64,000 bases of DNA from Prosopocoilus inquinatus. Its lineage: Eukaryota; Arthropoda; Insecta; Coleoptera; Lucanidae. The DNA lies in contig CM069874.1 in NCBI GenBank assembly GCA_036172665.1, positions 50,016,707 to 50,080,706 of the forward strand, in the 5' to 3' direction. Within the stretch, counting starts at the first letter, position 1; each line of letters starts with the position of its first letter. The notes under the pieces were generated by a model. It was given only the letters and a program-made list of their open reading frames with translations. It was not told the DNA's origin and made no database searches. The position numbers and the translations under genes are program-made. This document shows, one piece after another, positions 23,786 through 33,750 of the stretch.

Positions 23786-24418
23786 TTAAAGATGTATTTT
23801 ATGGATTTTGTTATCAGACTTTACTAGGATATTTCCGTTACTTGTAAATACGGCCTTGCTGCCCAGACGTCCTGCCAAAGTTTTGATCATTGCTGCACGT
23901 TCCCTGGTAAGATCTTCACGAATTACTAACTTAGTGCCCTTTAGTTTTCTTTTAGCGTAAAATATTTTGTTTCTTATACTCCTACGACAGAACTTCACAA
24001 TAAGGGGTTTATGCGAACCTTCCTTTCCGGATAACCGGTGACAACAGTCGATATCCAATTCCGATATGGAAACTCCAAGTTTTTCACGGCATATATCGAT
24101 GATTACTTGTTCAGCATTTTCATTAGCAGTTTCGGGGACATTAAAAAGACGTAAGTTATTTTTCCGTGAATATTGTTCCTGTGATTCAACGGCATTCTCC
24201 ACATTAACTATTTTGTCTTGCAGGTTTTTTATTTTATCTTCGAATATCGACAGTTTCTTACACATATACGTGTCCAGTTTTTCACTTAAAGCGTTAAACA
24301 TTTTGTCTATAAAGTTCGAATTAGTAAAAATTCTCTCAACGACTTTTTGTATTAACTGCTCGTCTGAGTTGGAGCGCGTGACACGTTCTATTGACATATT
24401 GTTAATGTGCAATAACAA
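23786..24418 (-). CDS. LINE ORF1 protein
   Basis: 210 codons with an intact frame starting at 24418, or at the internal Met (MSIERVTRSNSDEQ) eight codons in. An acidic and basic helix-rich N-terminus contains a coiled coil (about residues 30-85: KLSIFEDKIKNLQDKIVNVE), followed by EQYSRKNNLRLFNVPE and a basic RNA-binding-like C-terminus (HRLSGKEGSHKPLIVKFCRR, RNKIFYAKRKLKGTKLVI). This layout is that of LINE ORF1 chaperone proteins that coat the template RNA. Retention of a full frame suggests a fairly young insertion. Not a host gene. Confidence 0.8.
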   Translation of the reverse strand: MLLHINNMSIERVTRSNSDEQLIQKVVERIFTNSNFIDKMFNALSEKLDTYMCKKLSIFEDKIKNLQDKIVNVENAVESQEQYSRKNNLRLFNVPETANENAEQVIIDICREKLGVSISELDIDCCHRLSGKEGSHKPLIVKFCRRSIRNKIFYAKRKLKGTKLVIREDLTRERAAMIKTLAGRLGSKAVFTSNGNILVKSDNKIHKIHL

Positions 24419-24577
24419 GTAAACGATTAATTAAAGATTAATAATCACAGCAATGTACACACGTCTACTCACGGCACATCGCAGAACCAAACTGACATCG
24501 CAGAACCAAACTAAGTTCCTCCATTTCTTCATCAGTTTCTTCCATTTCACTATTACTACCATTAGACAGATCTTCTA

Positions 24578-26562
24578 TCATGAATACCTTTTCGTTTTAT
24601 CTTTGCCCTTTTCATCAAATTTTAATTTATTTTGAATGTATACTAACTTTGCTGCTCTTTCATTGGTTAGTCTGTTCCTGTTCTTGTTATGAATGTTTGA
24701 ATGAATAGAAAAGGTTCTCTCTGTAGCCGATGTTGTGCATGGACTGTTGAGTATTTGCACTGCTACTTGACTTAACTCTGTGGTAGCACACAACGATTTC
24801 CACCATACCACAGGATCAAGTCTTTGATCGTTTAAGCATATCCACATAAATTCGTTTGCAAATAAGTCCTCTTTTTCTTTGCAATTAGCAACATCACGCA
24901 TTACTCCCCCCAGAGGTATATTTAGGAAAAAAATTCACCAACAGAGGAAATATATTGTAATACCTTTATATATTCTTCTTTATTAAGTGTTTTTCCTTTT
25001 AAATATGGATCCAATAAATTGGCTGCTAGGTGAATTGGTTCGATAGTCATTTTTCTGCGAAATTTTAATACTGATTCTTTTATTTCCCAGGCACAATTTT
25101 CTTGACACTTCTTTTTTAAATCCTCAGAAATTTCTAAAACGTGTGAAATAAATGGCTTTGTGGTTTGTATTGCAGTAATATATTGATTTAATGGTAACAA
25201 AATATTATACAGATAATCAACATTTTCCCAAAACTCACCGCTTAAAATATTACTTTTTACTTCATTATGGTTCTTCAGTATATCAAAATTCACAGATTCA
25301 GTTATTGTTAATTCTTGAAGAAATTTTTTATTGTACCGTAATGACTCCAAACATTTAAACATAGAGCTACATCTGGTCGGTGCAGGAAGGTTTAATTTTT
25401 CTATCTTGTATTGTTGATTGAATTTTGATTAATGTTTAATATTTGAGATTTTTTTATAGTACTAATAATCTTATAACTTTTCAATTTTACTACTGAAAAT
25501 CTTTCTAATTTCGTTATGTCATTGGCTAATAAATTTAATATGTGGGCGCAACACCCATAACAACTAATTTTGCTCTCTGGGTAAGTTTCTTTTACTACAA
25601 GACCATGCAGATTTCATATTACTTGCGTTATCTGTGATAATACTGAAAATCTTTTGTATTCCCAACTCTTCTCTAGTATTTTTAATTAGACTTGCGATGT
25701 AGTGCACATCATGTCTATTATCTTTTGCAACTGTACTTTTATATAAAACTGGGGCGGAGTTGTGACAATAATATTTAATATTGAACAATTTCGAATATTA
25801 CTCCACCCATCAATTTGTAGTCCCACAGTATTTGCTTTTCTGATTTTTTCAGTAACCTTTAAATTAACTCTTTCGTATTCTTTATTCAATAAGGTATTAG
25901 ATAGCTGATGTCTACTTGGTTTTAAAGATGGTCTAATTTTCTTAAAAAGACGTATCCAATGATCATTTTCAGTGAATTGCAAAGGTGTAGCGGTTGCATA
26001 ACAAGCTCTAGCTAAAAGTTTCCATATAATATCCTGAAATATTTATTTATTGTCTTTTAAGGAATGAAAACTCAATATAATATTGCTTACCTCTTCATCA
26101 GGATTCATTGTATCTACAAATGAATGAATAGAAGTCTGTGATGGTGGAAGTAGTGAGTAGGACGATGTGCTTTCAGATTCAGATATATTTTTTACAGTTA
26201 TTACGTAGTAATCACTATCACTATTGTCACAGATACCATCAATAAAATTAGTATTATTGTTATTAATCTGGGATGAAGAGGTTTCTGAGAAAAAAATAAA
26301 CAAATAGAATGAGTTGACATAAACATTAATAAATTTTACCTGGGTCCCGATTCTTCCTCACTAAATTAGATTTCGTTTACTTGCATAATTTAATTTTAAT
26401 TTTGTCTCGACAGTGTCGGCATTTATGAACTAAATGTTTTGTCATTCTAGATACATTAAGGGCATAATGCTGACCGCAATATAAGCACTTGTATGAATTT
26501 TTATTAAGCTGTTTTTGAAAGGCAGGTAGAATTATACTTTTGATATTATCCTTTCTTCCCAT
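24578..26562 (-). pseudogene. hAT transposase with two small introns
   Basis: Starts MGRKDNIKSIILPAF (26562). A BED finger follows (CLYCGQHYALNVSRMTKHL, Cys/His ligands). A first GT-AG intron lies at about 26285-26339 and a second at about 26038-26091 (55 bp each); splicing joins MNPDEE to DIIWKLLARACY. The hAT core follows: GLQIDGWSNIRN (first Asp), IITDNASNMKSAW (second Asp), DLLDPYLKGKT-like helical part, and the C-terminal dimerisation block WWKSLCATTELSQVAVQILN with SATERTFSIHSN. Frameshifts and stops near 26370, 25790, 25560 and 24910 prevent full translation. The end at 24578 adjoins the LINE insertion, with an acidic tail possibly continuing at 20160-20225. Confidence 0.83.
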
Positions 26563-26932
26563 GTTTAAAAATGTTAGTATATATTAGTAAACTAATAATG
26601 AAAATAATACTCCCTTGTTTTGCTTGTTAGTACAGATCACAATCACAGAATATTTATGTTCACTTATCACTTATCAATTCACTTTACTTTGCACTTCACA
26701 CTAGTAAATATAAATACATATCAAACATGCGATCCAATCATATACGTATTGAGGTTAGGATCAAATGTGTGATGGTTAAGTTACACCGGTAATTTTTTTA
26801 GTAATTTACTAATGAAGGATGGTAATTTACTGATAAATTACGGTAATTAAAACTTTGTAAATTACGGTAAATTACCGTAATTAATTCTGTAATTTACACA
26901 GTAATTTACCAACTTACATCCCTGGCTGTGCT

Positions 26933-28625
26933 ACAATGTAAAAATACCTGTGCAAAAACTCCGAATAAATTATTTATAAAAATTTAGTGTTACCAACCTT
27001 ACTTCTCAATGGCGAGAAGTTCCCGTTTCCACCACAAATTTCTCACCAACAAATTAAAAAAAAATATAATAATTTCTTTAAGATGTTCACTTCGTAATTG
27101 TTGTTTAAAATAAAACTATATTTTTGAGCACATATTAAGAGCAAACATTCAAACTATTTGACAAGGGTCTGCATACAACATAAACGTCAAGTGACAATTT
27201 ATGAACAATGACGTCACAACGAATGGGAAGCCTTTCGAAATCACGTGATTTATATTTGAATATTTCCGATTTTATTTATTAATTTAAGAGAATAATAAAT
27301 AGAAATAGCGTACAAATTTGGTGTTTTCGCATGTGCTATTGACTATAGTCTCGATTAGAGAGCTTTAATTAATAAAGTTACCAAAGAAATTTTCCTTATG
27401 AACTGCTTAAATAAATTACGTCAATCTTAATATGCTTTGTCCAGGTAAATACAAAAACAAAATGTATGAAGAACTATAATAATTGCACATTAATAAAACA
27501 AACGGAAAAGTACAGACTATGTGTAATCATCATGAAAACAAATTGTCCAATACCTGTTACTGTTTGATTAATTAATTTACGTTTCTACATAATAAGGTAC
27601 GATGTGAACCACGTCATCGTCTACATGTAAACAGGAATGCAAATTGGTAAATTACCATTTAAAATACTAAACAGAATACCAAATTTACGGTACTTTTAAC
27701 CAAATTTAAAATACAGTATTTAAGGTAAATTACAATTTCGTAAAATACTGTTTGGTAAAATACTAAGTGATAAATTGCCGATGGTGTTGTAAGGTATCTA
27801 AACACCGTGCTAATTACAGTTCGCTGTTGTTTGTACAAGCTGTGTTTAAACAAAAGTGTTTTTTGATATGTATTAAGTACTTTATTTTTCCCACATACAA
27901 ATAATTAACTGGTCCCAAAGACTGTACAAATTGTACAAAAGGAATAGTTCTAAAACAGCTTACACAAAAATGGTTTTAGTAACAAAAGTTATACATGGTT
28001 CACATTTCGATGCTCACCATTAGCGCCTTGGTTATTAGAAGATATATGTACACTGACGTACAAATACCGCCGCTCCATTTAGCTTAAAAATGTAACGGGT
28101 TAATCTCTAGTTACATTTCGGCAACCACGTGTTTCATGTGCTTGGTTTAGCAGGATGGCAACACTTCTTTCTGAAAATGACGTCGATACGCCGTTTGAAG
28201 CCAAGGCTTTTCGTTGGTCTTGTGTAACCACGTCCTTTGTGTTCTGAGTTCCGATTGGTTGGCCATGTTCGCTCTGAAAGCAAACTCTGATATCCATCTT
28301 GGCGATTTCACTTTACCGTTCGTTGCGAGACCTCATACACGTTTTCGTAGATTGTGAGAATTACAATATTTATTATTAAGAAAGTAAAACTAAAAAAACA
28401 ATACCCTGGCTGCTTACTTTCAATGTTAAATGAATCAAGACTGTTTATGGATTATCCTATTTCTAAAAAGTAACGAAAGCTGTCAAAATTTTAGGTTTGA
28501 AAACCTCCTGAAAACTAAGCGCAGTACGCTTAAACCATTTCTCAAACGCCTTCTTGAAGAAATCTGTTTTCAGCTATTTCGAAACTATCGGAATTAGAAG
28601 ATACGAAATTAATTGCGGCTAGTGA
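26933..28625. other. non-coding; palindromic AT-rich patch at 27640-27790
   Basis: No gene seen. At 27640-27790 several GGTAAATTACC- and AAAATACT-type motifs repeat in both orientations, resembling hAT subterminal DNA but without identified ends. At 28060-28320 the DNA is GC-richer, with no recognised product. Confidence 0.35.
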
Positions 28626-28920
28626 TTAACAGATGGCGCTACTTACATAAGTTTGAAATTTCTTCGAAGCTACTTTTAACTATTTGTGTTCGATTTTATT
28701 TCTTTAAAATTGTAATCGTTTTTCATTTGCTTTGAAATGTCTTCCCCAGAAATAAAGAAAACAAAGTTACGACTTATAGCAACAGATGGCGCCACATTTT
28801 TTTTTATTCAAAGTCGTTTCAAGAACATCTGGAATGTTATTAGGTTTCTCAGAGTTGTTTTTCTGTGTATTAAAGAGTACACACAATGTTATGGCTCAAA
28901 GTAACGGATGACGCCACATG
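28626..28920. promoter_or_regulatory. three CTCF-like motifs in series
   Basis: CAGATGGCGCTA at 28630-28641, CAGATGGCGCCA at 28783-28794 and a weaker CGGATGACGCCA at 28905-28916 share the AGATGGCGC core found in CTCF binding sites. They sit 153 and 122 bp apart in loosely similar sequence, so the region may be a degraded tandem duplication. Binding is inference only. Confidence 0.3.
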
Positions 28921-29197
28921 TGCATGTAAATTCTCTCGCTTTAACTATTTTAGCATAAAATTTTATTTATTCGTTCTTTTCAGTACTTGTCTTTGAACGT
29001 TCCTAACGTTTTTCAATTCTCTGGGTATCTCCTCCTAGCAAATTAGAAATTTGCGGCTCGGATTAACGGAAAGCGATGCAAACGTCGCCGTGGTTCATTC
29101 GAAATTGTAAAAAATGTGGTTATTTAGTGTTTTCCAGCTGTTCTGAAATTGTTTTCCGCAATAATATCGCAAAAAATTAATCCTCTTAGTTTTTGAG

Positions 29198-29506
29198 TGA
29201 ATTCCTGGCTTCCGGTTGGAACCGCGTCTCTCGGATTTCTTCTACTGCCGACGTTTCGTTCTCCATTGCAGAAGAACTTCCTCAGGGATGCTACTGCTGA
29301 TGGTGGTGCTGCTGATGGTGGTGCTGCTGCTGGTGATCTTGCTGCTGCCTCTTGTAAGTCGTGGAGACTGACCACCAGCAGCAGCAGCAGCAGCACCACC
29401 ACCACCACCATCAGTAGCCCTGAGGAAGATCTTCTGCAATGGAGAACGAAACGTCGGCAGTAGTAAAAATCCGAGAGACGCGGTTTCAACCGGAAGCCAG
29501 GAATTC
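29198..29506. repeat. 309-bp palindrome with triplet-repeat core
   Basis: Arms of about 110 bp (29198-29310 and 29395-29506) are inverted copies with only scattered differences, beginning TGAATTCCTGGCTTCCGG and its inverse. The loop consists of GCT/GGT and CAG/CAC triplet runs. Because of the symmetry, open frames on the two strands both begin with the same peptide; these are not genes. Each arm carries a CTGAGGA box and a CGAAACGTC box in hammerhead-like order. Confidence 0.85.
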
Positions 29507-29509
29507 AAC

Positions 29510-30890
29510 CATGGACGACGGCCGCGGAAGCCTTCAGGTTAAACCTAATATTTTTTCTTCTTTCTTTTTACTTATTTCAGACTATTCTCTATTTGAAAAT
29601 ATATTGAACATCTTTGAAGTACAAAAAAGCTTTTCCGCGTTTGTATATCTTTAGAGATCCAGTAAAAAAAAAATTACTTTAGACTTCGAATAGACTTTCG
29701 AACAGATGCCTATCGCGTCGGGTGCTTTGCAATCCCTATGGCTACGCCACTGTGTGTTTGAGGTGCATTTGCGCATCCTTGCCATCGGATTTTCTAGGTT
29801 CGTAAGGATCAGAGGCATGTGGTACGAATTGTTAAGCGTTAAGTTTGTTCCTTGTTTGTGAAATAGAATCCGTTTTCACCGAAAAGTGTACGACTCTGTA
29901 GATCGTTGTGAAGAAGGCAGATCTCGCTTTGTGGTCTGTTCAATGCTTCGGGGACGCCGCTAATTGAACAGCGTACCTGCCCCCAAGGTCACCGAGGTGC
30001 GGTTGCATTAGTTGAAACGCAACGTTTACCCGTATTTGTGTATTAATGTAACATGTTTCTCGGGACTTTCAAGTCAAATTTAATTTAGTTAATTTGAGTA
30101 AACGTTTTGCGACTGAACTTTTAAGTAAATTTAATTGTTGGTTAAGTTAATAGAGGTATTAGTTTATTGAATCGTTACTTGATTAAAAGTATTTAGTTTA
30201 CTTTACGTCATTAAGACCAGTGTACATTTTTGACAAAATATTTAACATTAATCACGTCACAGTGTTTTGGTACGTCTCGAACCGTATCTTGAACGAACGT
30301 AAATCTCCTGGAAGTTTTCGTTTATCAGCGCACGCTGTGGATCCTTGGGAGTCGATTCCATAGTACACTTATTAGCTAGGGTTGCTCCCTGGCGTCCTAT
30401 TGTTTTACTTAACCCACTTTCACCTCCTTCAGAGGCTAACTTCGGGGCAGCTGTGGATTTCTCAGCGCGACTTGTCAGGCATCGATAAGTAATCAGGAGG
30501 ATAATATAAGAGTAGTAAAGCGGTAGCAAAATTCGGATCCGAGAAAGTAGGCCGTAAGGTCTGGAGTTCCTGTATGATAAAAGTTGAGCTATTTGGGCGC
30601 AATATCGAAAACTACTTAATTTTTTTGAATGAAATTTGTCATTCCAGATGCCATTTTTTTATTAAAATAAGGTGCTTTCTTTCGCTTAAAACTTCGAATC
30701 GTGTTTCGAATAGTTTGGACCTGAATTTCGTAGTTGTTGCCACAAAACACCTGACTTGAATTTTTTATTGACAGTTCGTTTGTAAATAACTATAATTCAA
30801 TCCAAACAAATTTTAAAAATAGGGAGATTCAAAAAAAAGAATGTCTGTTTTTGAATCAAAACACTAAAATAGTAAAGGAGACTGTGGTTT
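29510..30890. other. non-coding stretch
   Basis: No gene recognised. A GC-richer patch at 30255-30530 has an open minus frame (90 codons) with no family resemblance. Confidence 0.4.
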
Positions 30891-30935
30891 AAAAGATAAT
30901 TGAAATTAACCTCCGCCCGCAATAATTTTTATATC

Positions 30936-30978
30936 CGTAGATACGTATTTCGGCAGCTAAGCCGCCATCGTCAGTACG
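30936..30978 (-). ncRNA. hammerhead-ribozyme-like motif in inverted Penelope arm
   Basis: The minus strand reads CGTA, CTGACGA, T, GGCGGC-TTA-GCTGCC, GAA, ATAC-GTAT, C, TACG. This gives a CUGANGA box, a 6-bp stem II, a GAAA box, a minimal stem III and a 4-bp stem I closing on TACG, with predicted cleavage after the C opposite 30940. One extra U sits between the first box and stem II, so activity is uncertain. Penelope-like ends are known to carry hammerheads with very short stem III. Confidence 0.5.
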
Positions 30979-31437
30979 TTACCAACTTAAAAGCACTAAA
31001 AAATGTCCAAAAACAACCTAATCATACTGAGAAAATCATAAAAATGTTAAACCTAACAAAAATCTAATCATCCTAAAAGATATATATATCTAAATGTAAG
31101 TAAATATAAATTAATATGTAAAAATCTAAAATAAACTATATATGTTATGTATGTTATGTATAAATCGGAAAAAGAATATGTGAACACCTAAAATTAATTG
31201 TCAGAAAACCTTATAAATAAGTGCTAACCAAACAACACGGAAATGTGGAAATAAATAGTCCAAAGACCCGAAAAAGCTTCTTATTCTAACGAATAAATAA
31301 GTACCTATATAAATCCCTGTTATTTGATACCTAAGAACCTAAAAATCCTGAAAAATAAAATAAAATATATACATTAGGTATAAATCGTCAAAAAACAACC
31401 TACAGATGAGAGCAAATCACGCCCACACATCGCAAGT

Positions 31438-31728
31438 TTTGATACCAAGAAGTGTGATTTGGAGGATTTTATAGGAAAATTAAATTTAAAATTTGAAAGC
31501 ATTAAATTTACATACGAAAATGAAGAAAACGGTGTGATTCCCTTTTTAGGCACTCGTATAATTAGAAACAGCAAAAATGAATTAGAAATCGACATTTACC
31601 GTAAAGATACAAATACAAACCGGTTTATAATAAATGAATCTCAACGTTCTGTACAACACAAACTCGCGGCTCTAAATTTTTTAGTAAGTAGATTACTCTC
31701 TTTTCCACTTAACGAAACCCCGACATGA
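31438..31728 (+). pseudogene. Penelope RT C-terminal fragment
   Basis: Begins abruptly at the junction with the inverted arm, in the block DTKKCDLEDFIGKLN that in copy 1 follows the catalytic RT motif. It continues through IRNSKNELEIDIYRKDTNTN to KLAALNFLVSRLLSFPL. The RT palm is entirely missing, so this is a 5'-truncated insertion. Confidence 0.85.
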
Positions 31729-31896
31729 TAAAGAACTTAAATATATTAAAAATGTTGCGGTTCATAACGGTTGTACCCCCCAAATAGTAGATAATGTAAT
31801 TGGGAAGATTAACCATAGGAAACAGGTCCCAAATTCTAGCACTTTAACGGCAACATCATCTCTTGGAAAATTTGTTAAAATGCCTTTCGATCCGTT

Positions 31897-32205
31897 TTGC
31901 ACCATAGGTTTAAAACAAATTTTAAACCCCAAAACTTACGATTAGGTTTTTCAACTAACAATACCATAAAGAATTTATTGGGAAACCCGAAAGAAAAAGT
32001 TGATGTTGAACAGAAATCTGGAATTTATATTTATTTACAATATGGACACAGTATTATTAAGGATAATTTAAAACTCATTAAGAAAGTTTCAAATAAGAGG
32101 GAATTAAATGCTTACGAAAGTATTTTTATTCGGAAAAATAAAAACAATTTAATGAATTCAGACAACGGACAAATATCCAGTTCCATTTTATTTGATTTAC
32201 TCTTA
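31897..32205 (+). pseudogene. Penelope GIY-YIG endonuclease with internal deletion
   Basis: QNLRLGFSTNNTIKNLLGNP leads to EQKSGIYI, which keeps the GIY start lost in copy 1. The next roughly 48 residues of copy 1 (the YIGQTKR and HLSHY catalytic part and following helix) are deleted, and the frame resumes at YGHSIIKDNLKLI. The nuclease is therefore inactive. Copies 1 and 2 are damaged at complementary positions. Confidence 0.83.
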
Positions 32206-32839
32206 TTTGTAGGTTGTTATTTGACGACTCGTATTTAGATATATATGATTATTATCATTATTATTTTCTAGATCTTAAGTCAAAAATTGGCCGCTAGATG
32301 TCGTACTTGTTATGTCGGAAATCTTCCGCTAGATGTCGCTCCCCAAATCATATATAAAGGGGTGTTAGAGACAGCTAAGCGCATTTGCACTGGATATTTC
32401 ATAAGGAGAGGACTCTCCGAGATAACAAATTTTCCTAAAGTGCTCTTAACTTGCGATGTGACGGTGTGATTTGCTCTCATCTGTAGGTTGTTTTTTGACG
32501 ATTTATGCCTAATATATATATTTTATTTTATTTTTCAGGATTTTTAGGTTTTTAGGTATCAAATAACAGGGAATTATATACTTATGTATTCGTTAGAATA
32601 AAAAGTTTTTTCGGGTCTTTGGACTATTTACTTCCGTATTTCACTGTTGTTTGGTTAGCTCTTATTTGTAAGGCTTTTCTGACGGTTAATTTTAGGGGAT
32701 CACATTTTGTTTCCGATTTATACATAACATACATAACATATATAGTTTATTTTAGATTTTTGTTAAGTTTAACATATTTATGATTTTGTCAGTGTGATTA
32801 GGTTTTTTTCAGACTTTTTCAGTGCTTTTAAGTTGCTAA

Positions 32840-32882
32840 CGTACTGAAGATGGCAGCTTAGCTGCCGAAATACGTATCTACG
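32840..32882 (+). ncRNA. hammerhead-ribozyme-like motif in Penelope 3' end
   Basis: CGTA, CTGAAGA, T, GGCAGC-TTA-GCTGCC, GAA, ATAC-GTAT, C, TACG. The pairing is the same as in the inverted arm; one stem II base pair (A-U here, G-U there) differs but still pairs, suggesting structural constraint. The predicted cleavage site is after C32878. Confidence 0.52.
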
Positions 32883-32925
32883 GATATAAAAATTATTGTG
32901 GGCGGAGGTTAATTTCAATTATTTA

Positions 32926-33660
32926 AATCAAAACACGTTTGGTTCACGATTTTGTGAGCGAAAGAAAGCATATAATGTGACTGACCATGATCAATCAGAT
33001 CATGTTATTCAGTAAATTATATTTGCAGTTACTTTGCAGTTCCTAATGGAGAAGAATAAATACTGAAAAATGTAATACATATAATAATGGGCCCGTTCCA
33101 TTTAATATAATTTCAAATTTCTAAATCATGCGCATTGATGAAATCGTACCTAAATTCGTGCATTGCCCTTGCTCGGGATGGATTTGAACGGTTCCAAACT
33201 CGAAATTCCGGTAAAAGAAATGAACCTAAATTTACAACGCAAATTCAAACAATTTTAAAAGCTACTTTAAGTTTGTCGGTAAACTGAATGTATTTCTTTC
33301 ACCAGTACAGTGCATACGTACTTATTGATTCTTTTCAGGATTGTGTTTAACAATTTTACTGTAAAATGCTATTCTGAATATGTGAATACGCTGAAATACA
33401 TTCCCTTATTCTTGTGAGTCTTGTGATAATTAGAGTTAATCAATAAAATTTGGCAACCTTAAATGAACATTATCAGAGATATTCAAGCTTTAACACATTG
33501 ACAAGTTGTTTGTTTGGATTGCAATAAAGAAGTCAAAGAGAGCTAGGTTCTCTTCTTCGTCTTAAACTATGCGCAGTTCCCGCCATTTTTGCCTTAACAA
33601 CCATTCCACGCAATCACAAGGTATGTAATGAGCTGGGTCTAAACTTAAGACAGCGCAAAT
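32926..33660. other. non-coding stretch
   Basis: AT-rich. Nothing recognised apart from the possible body of the SINE from about 33555. Confidence 0.4.
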
Positions 33661-33750
33661 ATCCATGGCCCTGGTGGGATTCGAACCCACACCGTCGAGT
33701 GACACGTCTTTATTCGACGGCTGGGGTAACCGCTGAGCCACTCGCCTGCC
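33555..33750 (-). repeat. tRNA-derived SINE (tRNA-like head at 33665-33750)
   Basis: On the minus strand the head has box A TGGCTCAGCGG (33730-33740) and box B GGTTCGAATCC (33677-33687), both perfect RNA polymerase III internal promoter matches, with a good T-arm stem (GTGGG/CCCAC). The acceptor stem does not pair (GGCAGGC against CAGGGCC), and the anticodon region forms an unusual 7-bp CCGTCGA/TCGACGG stem. It is therefore not a functional tRNA. A downstream tail to about 33555 fits a SINE body, whose end I cannot define. Confidence 0.55.

Larger units (their letters stand above)
20230..24515 (-). mobile_element. non-LTR retrotransposon (L2/CR1/Crack-like LINE)
   Basis: ORF1 with a coiled coil, then an ORF2 with APE endonuclease and reverse transcriptase. 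The 3' end (low coordinates) finishes in TAAAC pentamer repeats (20230-20262), a microsatellite tail rather than poly(A). At the 5' side an 18-bp unit (AGTTTGGTTCTGCGATGT) is present twice (24475-24515). The element lies inside the hAT. The clade is inferred from ORF arrangement and tail type. Confidence 0.85.
19887..26924 (-). mobile_element. 7-kb hAT transposon with nested LINE
   Basis: TIRs CAGGGATGTAA at 19887-19897 and its inverse at 26914-26924 are flanked by a perfect 8-bp duplication GCTGTGCT (19879-19886 and 26925-26932), the hAT signature. Both subterminal regions are packed with GTAAATTAC/GTAATTTAC repeats. The minus strand carries a BED-type hAT transposase (24578-26562). The left half (20230-24515) is a LINE inserted later; without it the element would be about 2.75 kb. 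Confidence 0.93.
30895..32925 (+). mobile_element. Penelope-like retroelement, copy 2, with inverted LTR-like arms
   Basis: A 5'-truncated Penelope coding segment (31438-32205, plus strand) lies between a minus-oriented LTR-like copy (30895-31437) and a plus-oriented one (32205-32925). The arms share about 500 bp in inverted orientation, ending in the same CTCCGCCCGCAATAAT-type sequence. Inverted or partial LTR-like copies are a known habit of Penelope elements. The copy is related to that at 11345-14300. Confidence 0.88.

Noticed and set aside
29197..29508. Two 88-codon frames on opposite strands with the same N-terminal peptide
   Set aside because: Identical starts are a direct consequence of the palindrome; the remainder is translated triplet repeat.
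33665..33750. Functional tRNA gene
   Set aside because: The acceptor stem does not pair and the anticodon arm is abnormal, despite good internal promoter boxes.
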